A stretch of DNA of 21,629 nucleotides from assembly GCA_903910215.1 (NCBI GenBank), contig CAIVYV010000059.1, positions 1 through 21,629 of the forward strand. The letters run 5' to 3'. Numbering within the stretch: the first letter of the stretch is position 1; each line of letters opens with the position of its first letter. A program made the translations under genes and the position numbers. The stretch is from an uncultured Pseudomonadota bacterium (GTDB lineage Bacteria; Pseudomonadota; Gammaproteobacteria; Steroidobacterales; Steroidobacteraceae). The notes beneath the pieces are model-generated. The model did not search any database, was not told where the DNA came from, and saw nothing but the letters and a program-made list of their open reading frames with translations. Positions 1 through 6,449 of this stretch are shown one piece after another.

Positions 1-573
1 ACCTGCCGTCACCATGGCTGCTTCGAGCTGTGGCACGGTTGGGAAACTCGTCACACGTGGCCACGACCCACTCGTAGCGGGCGCCGCACGACCACCGGCG
101 AGGCCCGCTTGAGGCAGATCGTCCAAGCGGCCGATCACCGTGACTCGCTCGTTTATGTTCGCATCGAGCTTGCTACGCACGTCCGGCAAGCGATCTCGAT
201 AACCTTCGAAGGCAATCCAGCCGCGATTGACCAAGAGCCAACGACCGTCATCCAATCGCAAGGGTGTCAGCACGTCGTACCCGGCACGACCCGCACGAGT
301 TCGGTTGTCGAGTAGGAATTGCCGCTCCTTATCCCAACGACCTGTTATCTCGACCTGTGAGAAACGCGGGAGTTCCGTCGTACTTCGAGAGCCCAGCGGG
401 ACGACGGCTCCGCTTTGCGTCGCGAACTCCGTCACGATCTCGCGTTTGAATTCCGCTCGAGTCCATTGCCAACGGCCCAAGCTCACGAACAACACGAGCA
501 GGCACAGCGTCGCCACCGTCATCAGCCATGACGGGGAAAAGACCCTGCGGCCAACGACGATCTCGAGTTTCAC
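1..573 (-). CDS. SURF1 family cytochrome oxidase biogenesis protein (3' part outside window)
   Basis: The reading frame is open from a GTG at 573 down to the window edge, giving 191 codons with no stop, so the C-terminal part is missing. Residues 16-33 form a hydrophobic N-terminal membrane segment, followed directly by LGRWQWTRA (32-40), which matches the LGxWQxxR signature after the first SURF1 helix. Further on, LLVNRGWI matches the conserved NRGW motif of the family. SURF1 proteins are inner-membrane proteins with two membrane spans that assist heme a insertion into subunit I of cytochrome c oxidase, which fits the neighbouring cox genes. GTG 573 was chosen because no ATG lies before the membrane helix; AGG at 579-577 is only a weak, close ribosome binding site. 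The start is 18 bp from the divergent DUF2909-type gene. Family identity is secure; the start is probable. Confidence 0.9.
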   Translation of the reverse strand, partial: MKLEIVVGRRVFSPSWLMTVATLCLLVLFVSLGRWQWTRAEFKREIVTEFATQSGAVVPLGSRSTTELPRFSQVEITGRWDKERQFLLDNRTRAGRAGYDVLTPLRLDDGRWLLVNRGWIAFEGYRDRLPDVRSKLDANINERVTVIGRLDDLPQAGLAGGRAAPATSGSWPRVTSFPTVPQLEAAMVTAG

Positions 574-578
574 GTGCC

Positions 579-585
579 TATAATA
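579..585. promoter_or_regulatory. Overlapping -10-like elements between divergent SURF1 and DUF2909-type genes
   Basis: The plus strand has a perfect TATAAT at 579-584, ending 7 nt before the ATG at 592. The minus strand reads TATTAT over 585-580 (5 of 6 to consensus), ending 6 nt before the SURF1 GTG at 573. No good -35 hexamer lies 16-18 bp upstream in either direction. If these elements are used, transcripts would begin at or next to the start codons. This is a sequence match only; promoter use is inferred. Confidence 0.4.
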
Positions 586-591
586 CCGGTT

Positions 592-804
592 ATGGAACTC
601 TTCCGGATTGTGGTCGGCCTCGTCATGGTCGGCATCGTGGCGAGTCTCGGCTCCGCCTTGTTTCACCTTATGAATGACAAGGGTGATTCCAAAAAGATGG
701 TACGCGCACTGACGGTGCGTATTGGTCTTTCGGTGGGATTGTTTCTGTTGCTGATGGCTGCCTGGGCGCTGGGTTTCATCCAGCCCTTGGGCGTCAATCG
801 CTGA
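592..804 (+). CDS. Small twin-membrane-span protein, DUF2909-type
   Basis: This 70-residue protein has two hydrophobic helices (about residues 4-24 and 44-62) separated by a short polar loop with a DKGDSKKMVRALTVRIGLS stretch. That pattern matches DUF2909 small inner-membrane proteins, which I recall being found beside coxIII and SURF1 in gammaproteobacterial aa3 oxidase loci. The function is unknown; location suggests a role near oxidase assembly, but that is guilt by association. ATG 592 is preferred over an in-frame GTG at 574 because MELFRIV aligns with the usual family start. No Shine-Dalgarno sequence is visible, which would fit a leaderless message from the TATAAT 7 nt upstream. The gene diverges from SURF1 and converges on coxC, with a hairpin between the two 3' ends. 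Confidence 0.8.
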   Translation: MELFRIVVGLVMVGIVASLGSALFHLMNDKGDSKKMVRALTVRIGLSVGLFLLLMAAWALGFIQPLGVNR

Positions 805-818
805 ACCCCAAAATGACG

Positions 819-841
819 ACGGGCCGGTTGTACCGGCCCGT
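819..841. terminator. Perfect inverted repeat between convergent genes, probable bidirectional terminator
   Basis: ACGGGCCGGT at 819-828 is the exact reverse complement of 832-841, with a 3-nt loop. This 10-bp GC-rich stem lies 15 nt after the DUF2909-type stop codon and downstream of coxC on the other strand. No clear T tract follows on either side, so it is a strong hairpin in a terminator position rather than a textbook intrinsic terminator. A second, weaker hairpin (GCCGGC arms at 859-864 and 869-874) sits between it and the coxC stop. Confidence 0.6.
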
Positions 842-882
842 GTCAGGATCTTCATGATGCCGGCGCTCGCCGGCGGTGATCG

Positions 883-1776
883 TCAGACCCAGTAGACGAA
901 CACGAACAGTCCGAGCCACACCACGTCGACGAAGTGCCAATACCAGGCGACAGCTTCGAAGGCGAAGTGCCGTTGCGGCGTGAAGTGACCCTTCATCGTG
1001 CGCAGCCAGATCACGAACAACATGATGGCACCGAGCGTCACGTGCAAACCGTGGAAACCGGTCAACATGAAGAACGTCGAGCCGTAGATGCCCGTTGAGA
1101 GCGTCAGGCCGAGTTCGGTGTAGGCGTGAATGTATTCCTCTGCCTGCAGACCGAGGAATACAAAACCGAGCAGGAAAGTCAGCGCCAGGAAGATATTCAG
1201 AACGCGGCGATTGCCTTCCTTGATGGCGTGGTGAGCGATCGTAATCGTGACACCCGAGAGCAGCAGGATCGCGGTGTTGATCGCCGGCAAACCGAAAGCG
1301 GGAATAGTTTCGAAGCTACCGTCGTCACGAGGGCCGAGCGCCGCAGGACCGTTGGTTGGCCAAGTGGAGTTGTAGTCCTGCCAAAGCAGCAATTTGTTGA
1401 AGATCTTCACGCCCTCGCCGCCCGTCCAGGGCACCGATAGTTGGCGCGCGTAGAACAGCGCACCGAAGAAGGCCGCGAAGAACATCACTTCCGAGAAGAT
1501 GAACCACATCATGCCCATGCGGAACGAACGATCGACCTGCATGTTGTACAGGCCGCCTTGGCTTTCCTTGATGACGACGCTGAACCAGCCGACGAACAGC
1601 GCGATCACCATCGCAGTACCGACGACGAAGATGCCGGGACCGTACCACTCGTTGAGCCAACCGCACAGGCCGATCATGAAAACGAACAGGGTGGCCGAAC
1701 CGTAGATGGGCCACACACTGTCGTGCGGGACGTAATACTTGTCTTCGGAATGGGTGGATGCGTGTGCGTTGGCCAT
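883..1776 (-). CDS. coxC: Cytochrome c oxidase subunit III
   Basis: This 297-residue polytopic membrane protein is subunit III of the aa3-type oxidase, the non-catalytic core subunit that stabilises proton uptake and turnover in subunit I. The sequence shows the conserved FSEVMFF segment (about 94-100, with the buried acidic residue), the IKEGNRR loop (about 185-191), GFHGLHV and a C-terminal WHFVDVVWLGLFVFVYW helix, in the usual subunit III order. A proteobacterial-style loop of about 50 residues lies between spans near residues 112-160. The ATG at 1776 is preceded by AGGAAG, a good ribosome binding site that overlaps the cox11 stop region; the gap to cox11 is only 10 bp, so it is the last gene of the cox operon. 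Confidence 0.97.
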   Translation of the reverse strand: MANAHASTHSEDKYYVPHDSVWPIYGSATLFVFMIGLCGWLNEWYGPGIFVVGTAMVIALFVGWFSVVIKESQGGLYNMQVDRSFRMGMMWFIFSEVMFFAAFFGALFYARQLSVPWTGGEGVKIFNKLLLWQDYNSTWPTNGPAALGPRDDGSFETIPAFGLPAINTAILLLSGVTITIAHHAIKEGNRRVLNIFLALTFLLGFVFLGLQAEEYIHAYTELGLTLSTGIYGSTFFMLTGFHGLHVTLGAIMLFVIWLRTMKGHFTPQRHFAFEAVAWYWHFVDVVWLGLFVFVYWV

Positions 1777-1786
1777 ATCAGTCTTC

Positions 1787-2368
1787 CTAGTTCAGCGCGG
1801 CGACCCGCGTCGAGTTGTCGTAAAAAGTGTACGAGAGCGTGATTCGATCGAGGCTCTTCGGCAGATGCGAGTCGACGACGAAGCGAACAGGCATCACCTT
1901 CTCTTCGTCCTTGTGGAATTTTTGCGGAGTGAAGCAGAAGCATTCCGTCTTGCGGAAGAAAGGCGTTGCCTTGCCCGGCGCCACATTCGGAATTGCCTGA
2001 GCAACGGTGTCTTTGCCGGTGAGGTTGTGGGCAACGTAGTCCACCACATACAGCTTGCCCGGCTGCACCTTCATCTCGGTGACGAGCGGCTTGAAGGTCC
2101 AATTGCCTACTGACGGCAGATCCGCGATGAACTCCACCGTAACCCAACGGTTCTCGTCAGCGACGGGCGCTGCCGCTTCGTCGAAGGTGCTGGCGCGCAG
2201 CAGATCTTTTGGATTACCGACTCCCGTGATATCGCAGATCACATCGTAGAGCGGCACGAGTGCGAAGCCGAATCCGAAGGCACCGAGCGCAAAGCCGAGC
2301 AACCGCAAGGTCAGCTTGCGATTGGAGCTGTCTCGTTGGTTCTGATCGATCGGCGTCTCGTCGCTCAT
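1787..2368 (-). CDS. Cytochrome c oxidase assembly protein Cox11 (CtaG type), CuB chaperone
   Basis: Cox11 is a membrane-anchored copper protein that delivers copper to the CuB site of subunit I on the periplasmic side. The 193-residue product has one N-terminal membrane span (about 19-39), then the conserved VPLYDVICDITG segment with Cys45, a beta-rich domain, and the copper-binding ECFCFTPQ motif (Cys143 and Cys145). The length is normal for the family. Its ATG overlaps the stop of the small upstream gene as ATGA, so translation is probably coupled. It lies between coxA and coxC, as in many proteobacterial cox operons. The name ctaG is also used for an unrelated family, so I leave the symbol blank. 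Confidence 0.96.
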   Translation of the reverse strand: MSDETPIDQNQRDSSNRKLTLRLLGFALGAFGFGFALVPLYDVICDITGVGNPKDLLRASTFDEAAAPVADENRWVTVEFIADLPSVGNWTFKPLVTEMKVQPGKLYVVDYVAHNLTGKDTVAQAIPNVAPGKATPFFRKTECFCFTPQKFHKDEEKVMPVRFVVDSHLPKSLDRITLSYTFYDNSTRVAALN

Positions 2369-2493
2369 TGTCTGAACCCGAGTACCGACATCAGGATGAA
2401 CGCGAGATAGAACGCGAAGGCAACGAGGCCAAGCACGATCGCGCTGCGCTTTACGCGGCGTGATCGTTCAAGTTCATCAGCCTTCGGTTCCAT
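2365..2493 (-). CDS. 42-residue single-span membrane protein, cytochrome oxidase small assembly protein-like
   Basis: The frame from ATG 2493 to TGA at 2367-2365 encodes 42 residues: a charged N-terminus ending in RSRRVKRS (11-18), one hydrophobic helix (about 19-38) and a short GFRQ tail. The positive charges before the helix predict the N-terminus in the cytoplasm. It fills the coxA-cox11 gap (18 bp after the coxA stop) and overlaps cox11 by ATGA. Tiny membrane proteins at this position are known in beta- and gammaproteobacteria and annotated as cytochrome oxidase small assembly proteins. Position, topology and coupling support a real gene; the exact role is unknown. The ribosome binding site is weak (GAAAG just before the ATG). 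Confidence 0.75.
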   Translation of the reverse strand: MEPKADELERSRRVKRSAIVLGLVAFAFYLAFILMSVLGFRQ

Positions 2494-2511
2494 GACTTTC
2501 GCTTGAGCCTT

Positions 2512-4119
2512 TTAGTGCTGGACGGTGCCTTGAGCGACGACGTCACGCGACGGCGGCGTTTCCCAGCTGTGGTACGGCGCAGGCGTCGGCAGTTCCCAGT
2601 CGAGACCCTGAGCCGACTCCCACGGACGCTGCGGCGCCTTTTCACCCGAGCGCACCGCGTTCCAGATGACGTAGACGAACAGCAATTGCGAGAAGCCGAA
2701 GATGAAGGCACCGATCGAGGAAACCATGTTCCAGTCAGCGAACTGGGTCGAGTAGTCCGGAATACGGCGCGGCATGCCCGCCAGACCCAGGAAGTGCTGA
2801 GGGAAGAACAGGACGTTCACGCCGATGGTCGACAACCAGAAGTGCAGCTTGCCGATCTTCTCGTTGTACATGCGGCCACTCCACTTCGGGAGCCAGTAGT
2901 AGACGCCGGCCATGATGGCGAAGACGGCGCCCGGCACGAGCACGTAGTGGAAGTGCGCTACGACGAAGTAGCTATCGTGATACTGGAAGTCCGCCGGCAC
3001 GATAGCGAGCATCAAACCGGAGAAACCGCCGATCGTGAACAGGAAGAGGAAGGCGAGCGAGAACAGCATCGGTGTTTCGAAGCTGATCGAGCCCTTCCAC
3101 ATTGTGGCGCACCAGTTGAACACCTTCACACCCGTCGGTACGGCGATCAGCATCGTCGAGAGCATGAAGAACAGCTGCCCCGCGAGCGGCATGCCCACGG
3201 TGAACATGTGGTGCGCCCAGACGATGAACGACAGGAAGGCGATCGAAGCCGAGGCATAAACCATCGACTCGTAACCGAAGAGCGGCTTACGCGAGAAGGT
3301 CGGGATGATTTCCGACACGACACCGAAAGCCGGCAGGATGAGGATGTAGACCTCGGGATGTCCGAAGAACCAGAAGATGTGCTGGAACATCACCGGGTCA
3401 CCGCCGCCAGCGGCCGTGAAGAAGCTCGTGCCGAAGAAGTGGTCGGTGAGCAGCATCGTGACGGCGCCCGCGAGCACCGGCATCACGGCGATGAGCAGGT
3501 ACGCCGTGATCAACCACGTCCAGCAGAACAGCGGCATGTTGAGCAAGCCCATGCCCGGTGCACGCATGTTCATGATCGTCACCACCACGTTGATGGCGCC
3601 GAGGATCGACGAAATACCCATCAAGTGAATGGCGAAGATCGTCAGCGGGAAACTGTCACCGGCTTGCAGCGACAGAGGCGGATACAGCGTCCAGCCGCCT
3701 GCCGGTGCGCCGCCCGGAACGAACAAGGTCAACAGCAACAGCGTGAAGGCGAACGGCAGCAACCAGAAGCTGAAGTTGTTCAGGCGCGGCAGCGCCATGT
3801 CGGGCGCACCGATTTGCATCGGAACCATCCAGTTCGCAAGACCCGTCCACGCCGGCATCACCGCACCGAAAATCATGAGCAGCGCGTGCATGGTGGTCAT
3901 CGAGTTGAAGAAACCCGGGTCGACGAACTGCAAGCCCGGCTGGAATAGTTCGGCGCGGATCACCAACGCCATCGCACCACCCAGGAAGAACATGACGCAG
4001 GCGAACACGAGGTACATCGTGCCGATGTCCTTGTGGTTCGTTGCATACAGCCAGCGTTTCAAGCCATGCGGCTTGTGATCGTGATCGTCGTGGGTGTGTG
4101 CGGTGGTGGTATTGGCCAT
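2512..4119 (-). CDS. coxA: Cytochrome c oxidase subunit I (aa3-type, A-family heme-copper oxidase)
   Basis: This 535-residue subunit holds heme a and the heme a3-CuB centre where O2 is reduced to water, and pumps protons. Visible ligands are His78 (MTTMHALLM) and His391 for heme a, His389 for heme a3 (AHFHYV), and His254, His303 and His304 for CuB (FGHPEVY, WAHHMF), with Tyr258 placed for the His-Tyr crosslink. Asp107 (GAPDMALPR) and Glu256 mark the D channel, and Lys332 (PTGVKVFNW) the K channel, so it is a canonical A-type pump. There are about 12 membrane spans. The N-terminus is His-rich (His8, 10, 13, 15, 18). The residue after the heme a ligand is Ala79, where I expect Gly in most homologues. 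It is downstream of coxB by 56 bp and followed closely by the small-protein gene. Confidence 0.98.
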   Translation of the reverse strand: MANTTTAHTHDDHDHKPHGLKRWLYATNHKDIGTMYLVFACVMFFLGGAMALVIRAELFQPGLQFVDPGFFNSMTTMHALLMIFGAVMPAWTGLANWMVPMQIGAPDMALPRLNNFSFWLLPFAFTLLLLTLFVPGGAPAGGWTLYPPLSLQAGDSFPLTIFAIHLMGISSILGAINVVVTIMNMRAPGMGLLNMPLFCWTWLITAYLLIAVMPVLAGAVTMLLTDHFFGTSFFTAAGGGDPVMFQHIFWFFGHPEVYILILPAFGVVSEIIPTFSRKPLFGYESMVYASASIAFLSFIVWAHHMFTVGMPLAGQLFFMLSTMLIAVPTGVKVFNWCATMWKGSISFETPMLFSLAFLFLFTIGGFSGLMLAIVPADFQYHDSYFVVAHFHYVLVPGAVFAIMAGVYYWLPKWSGRMYNEKIGKLHFWLSTIGVNVLFFPQHFLGLAGMPRRIPDYSTQFADWNMVSSIGAFIFGFSQLLFVYVIWNAVRSGEKAPQRPWESAQGLDWELPTPAPYHSWETPPSRDVVAQGTVQH

Positions 4120-4175
4120 GACTGGATACTCTTTACGTTAAATTCTTTGACGATATCGATTTCAGTTTGCGAGGC

Positions 4176-5066
4176 TCAACCTTGCGGAGCGGCCGTCGCG
4201 ACCGATGCAACCGTCGGCGCGGCTTCGGCAGCAGGAGCTGCCTCGTTAATGCCACCCGTTTTCTGGGCGGCGACCCAGGCCTTGTACTCTTCCTTCGTGA
4301 CGACCTTGACCACGATCGGCATGAAGCCGTGATCGCGGCCGCAGAGTTCGGCGCACTGGCCACGGTAGATGCCCGTCTTGCCGGCATCGACCTTGAACCA
4401 CAATTCGTTGACGACGCCCGGAATGGCGTCTTTCTTCATGCCGAACTGCGGCACCCACCAAGCGTGGATGACGTCCTGCGCGGTGAGCAACAGACGCACT
4501 TTGGTGTCTTCGGGAACGACCAGCGGCTTGTCGACGTTCAGTAGGTAATCGGGCACTGCTTTCGGATCGAGGCCCGACTGCAACTGGCGAGTCTCGTCGC
4601 TAGCGCGATCAAGCGCGGAGAAGAACTTCACGTCTTCGCCCAGATAGTCGTAGTGCCACTTCCACTGGTAGCCCGTGACCTTGATGCTGAGCTCAGTGTT
4701 GCGGGTGTCTTCGATGGCGATCAAGGTGCGTGCAGCCGGGATCGCCATGATCACGAGGATCACGACCGGAATCAGAGTCCAGATGATCTCCGCTTTCGTG
4801 CTGTGGGTGATCGAGGTGTCAGCTACTGCGCCCTTGGATTTGCGAAATGCGACCAGGGACCAGATCATCCAACCGAACACGAACACGCCGATCGCCACAC
4901 ACCACCAAAAAATGGTCATGTGCAGTGCGTGAATTTGTTTGGACAACTCGGTCACGCCCACGGGCATGTTGAGGTTGCCCCATTCCGCGTGTGCTGCAAG
5001 CGGCGCGAAGGCAGCAACCAACGAGGCTGCAGCGGAACTCAGGACGTGTCGAATTTGTCTGTTCAT
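4176..5066 (-). CDS. coxB: Cytochrome c oxidase subunit II (CuA subunit)
   Basis: Subunit II accepts electrons from cytochrome c at its periplasmic binuclear CuA centre. The 296-residue precursor has a signal peptide (1-27, ending LAAHA), two membrane spans (about 50-73 and 93-115), the aromatic electron-entry segment GYQWKWHY (132-139), and a cupredoxin domain with the full CuA set: His201 (VIHAWW), Cys238, Glu240, Cys242 (GQCAELC), His246 and Met249. No cytochrome c domain follows, so the enzyme is aa3 rather than caa3. The tail after about residue 272 is Ala/Pro-rich low complexity. The start codon directly abuts three 11-bp tandem repeats, and there is no strong ribosome binding site beyond GAG in the repeat. 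It lies 91 bp after the DUF2244 gene. Confidence 0.98.
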   Translation of the reverse strand: MNRQIRHVLSSAAASLVAAFAPLAAHAEWGNLNMPVGVTELSKQIHALHMTIFWWCVAIGVFVFGWMIWSLVAFRKSKGAVADTSITHSTKAEIIWTLIPVVILVIMAIPAARTLIAIEDTRNTELSIKVTGYQWKWHYDYLGEDVKFFSALDRASDETRQLQSGLDPKAVPDYLLNVDKPLVVPEDTKVRLLLTAQDVIHAWWVPQFGMKKDAIPGVVNELWFKVDAGKTGIYRGQCAELCGRDHGFMPIVVKVVTKEEYKAWVAAQKTGGINEAAPAAEAAPTVASVATAAPQG

Positions 5067-5067
5067 G

Positions 5068-5100
5068 GTCTGCTCAGTGTCTGCTCAGTGTCTGCTCAGT
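5068..5100 (-). repeat. Three exact 11-bp tandem repeats immediately upstream of coxB
   Basis: The plus strand has GTCTGCTCAGT three times in a row with no mismatch (5068-5078, 5079-5089, 5090-5100). On the coxB strand the unit is ACTGAGCAGAC, and the last copy ends 1 nt before the ATG. The array therefore forms the 5' untranslated region and supplies the only purine-rich stretch (GAGCAGAC) where a ribosome binding site belongs. Eleven bases is about one DNA helical turn. Copy number may vary by slippage; any role in expression is inferred. Confidence 0.9.
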
Positions 5101-5134
5101 TCTCAAACGAAATCGGATGAACGACACCGCCCAA

Positions 5135-5150
5135 GAGGCTGCGACGCCTC
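5135..5150. other. Short hairpin in the DUF2244-coxB gap
   Basis: GAGGC (5135-5139) and GCCTC (5146-5150) form a 5-bp stem with a 6-nt loop, 8 nt after the DUF2244 stop codon in the minus direction. No T tract follows on the minus strand, so it is not a convincing terminator. It may be a processing or partial attenuation site between DUF2244 and coxB, or nothing. No good sigma-70 promoter for coxB alone is visible between 5101 and 5157. Confidence 0.3.
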
Positions 5151-5157
5151 GAAAAAT

Positions 5158-5643
5158 TCATGGCGTGCCTCCGCCATGGGCGGGTAACGGGGGGGACTCA
5201 TCCACGCGGCCGATCAGGCGCTGCAGTCGCAACGCCAGAGCCTGACGCTCCTGTTCGTTGAGAAAGGAGCCGATCTCGTGGCGGCGCCCATGCGACTCGA
5301 CCGTTAGTCGACTCGGATGCAGCGGCGAACCCCCGGCGCGGATTCTAACTTGCGCCCAGTGTCGCGGGAACACGACGCACCACTGTTCGGGTGGGCGGCA
5401 GTCTTCGATCTCCACCGTCTCGGACGAGATGGTGATGGTCTGTTTCTCGTGTCGTCTTGCCATCGAGCTGCGCAGCGCCCAGAAGAGCAGTGCCAGCTCT
5501 GCGCCGGCGAAGGGCAGGACGGGCCAATAGCCCATCAAGGTGAGCGGCAGTGCCACCGACATCGAAGCCACGCAGACGCTCCCGAAAAACCAGCGCGCAC
5601 CCTGGGGGCTCAGCGAACAGTTGGGCGACAGCTCGATCCGCAT
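5158..5643 (-). CDS. DUF2244 family membrane protein
   Basis: The 161-residue product starts MRIELSPNCSLSPQGARWFF, resembling the N-SLSP-G opening of DUF2244 proteins. Two hydrophobic helices follow (about 19-37 and 40-58, joined by GYWPVLPFAGAE), then a cytoplasmic beta-rich region with VEIEDCRPPEQWCVVFPRHW (about 77-96) and the late IGSFLNEQERQALALRL motif. The function is unknown. Genes of this family can lie next to cox genes in proteobacteria, and here it is the first gene after a good sigma-70 promoter on the cox strand, so it probably leads the cox operon. The Pro/Gly-rich tail is unremarkable. Confidence 0.85.
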   Translation of the reverse strand: MRIELSPNCSLSPQGARWFFGSVCVASMSVALPLTLMGYWPVLPFAGAELALLFWALRSSMARRHEKQTITISSETVEIEDCRPPEQWCVVFPRHWAQVRIRAGGSPLHPSRLTVESHGRRHEIGSFLNEQERQALALRLQRLIGRVDESPPLPAHGGGTP

Positions 5644-5687
5644 CGTCGTGTGCCAGCTTGGGAAGCGTGATGGAGGTTGGTGATCCG

Positions 5688-5716
5688 ATGCTAAGTCAAG
5701 CTCGAAAAACTATCAA
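5688..5716 (-). promoter_or_regulatory. Predicted sigma-70 promoter for DUF2244-cox operon
   Basis: On the minus strand, TTGATA (5716-5711, 5 of 6 to the -35 consensus) is followed by a 17-bp spacer and TAGCAT (5693-5688, 4 of 6 to -10). It lies 44 bp upstream of the DUF2244 start and just after the bioD stop, an expected place for the cox operon promoter. No clear intrinsic terminator separates bioD from it, so read-through from the bio operon is possible. Confidence 0.6.
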
Positions 5717-5726
5717 TATCATAGGG

Positions 5727-6449
5727 TTATGCAGAGTCCGTCTGATCCTCGGACAGCCATCCGAGTTGCTTCAGGGCGCGTGTGCCCGCCTCGAGCTCAG
5801 CGGCCGGCGTGGGGTCGAAGCCTAAGTGCAGCAGCGGCTCGCAACCGAAGGTCCGGCGTAGGGTTGCCAGGTTTTCCGCCCGGCGCGGCATCGTCGGATC
5901 GATCTCGCTGACCGCCCAGCCGGCGAGCTTCAGGCCTGATCTTTCAATCGCTTGGCGCGACAACATCGCGTGATTCAGACAGCCGAGTCGCAACCCCACC
6001 ACCAGCAAAATCGGTAGATTCAGCGCGCTGGCGAACTCGGCGATGGTCAGCTCGGGTCCAAGTGGGGCAAACCAGCCACCTGCACCCTCGACCACCAGCC
6101 AGTCGCAGTTAGTTGCAATGTCTCGAGCCGCCGCTCGAAGGCGCGCGGGGTCGACGGTCACCCCCGCGTCCATGGCCGCGATATGGGGCGAGATCGCCGG
6201 CTCGAAACAGTAGGGATTGACGGTCGCATAGTCGAAGCGACCACCCGCCGCCTCGAGCAGCGCGATGGCGTCGTCGTTGCGTAACTCGCGATGTCCGCCA
6301 CCGAGGTCAAAAAATTCAGCGCCCGAAGCAACTGGCTTCATCGGTGCCATGGCAAGACCCGCTTGCGTGCCGGCTTTGAGCAACGCTGCGGCGATCCGTG
6401 TTTTACCGACACCGGTATCGGTACCGGTGATGAACAGTCCATCCTTCAT
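5727..6449 (-). CDS. bioD: Dethiobiotin synthetase
   Basis: BioD closes the ureido ring of dethiobiotin from 7,8-diaminopelargonate, CO2 and ATP in the cytoplasm. The 240-residue protein has the P-loop GTDTGVGKT (9-17), the MKPVASG substrate-binding segment (37-43) and the EGAGGWFAPL motif, all diagnostic for BioD. Its ATG overlaps the bioC stop as ATGA, so it is the last gene of a coupled bio operon. The length is slightly above the E. coli enzyme, and nothing is missing. Confidence 0.97.
   Translation of the reverse strand: MKDGLFITGTDTGVGKTRIAAALLKAGTQAGLAMAPMKPVASGAEFFDLGGGHRELRNDDAIALLEAAGGRFDYATVNPYCFEPAISPHIAAMDAGVTVDPARLRAAARDIATNCDWLVVEGAGGWFAPLGPELTIAEFASALNLPILLVVGLRLGCLNHAMLSRQAIERSGLKLAGWAVSEIDPTMPRRAENLATLRRTFGCEPLLHLGFDPTPAAELEAGTRALKQLGWLSEDQTDSA

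Noticed and set aside
2503..3948. 481-codon open frame antisense to coxA
   Set aside because: It is the complement of highly biased coxA codons and gives a charged Arg/His/Glu/Gln-rich sequence with no domain; coxA itself has every catalytic residue intact.
5135..5150. Intrinsic terminator between the DUF2244 gene and coxB
   Set aside because: The stem is only 5 bp and no T tract follows on the transcribed strand, so it is listed only as a weak hairpin.
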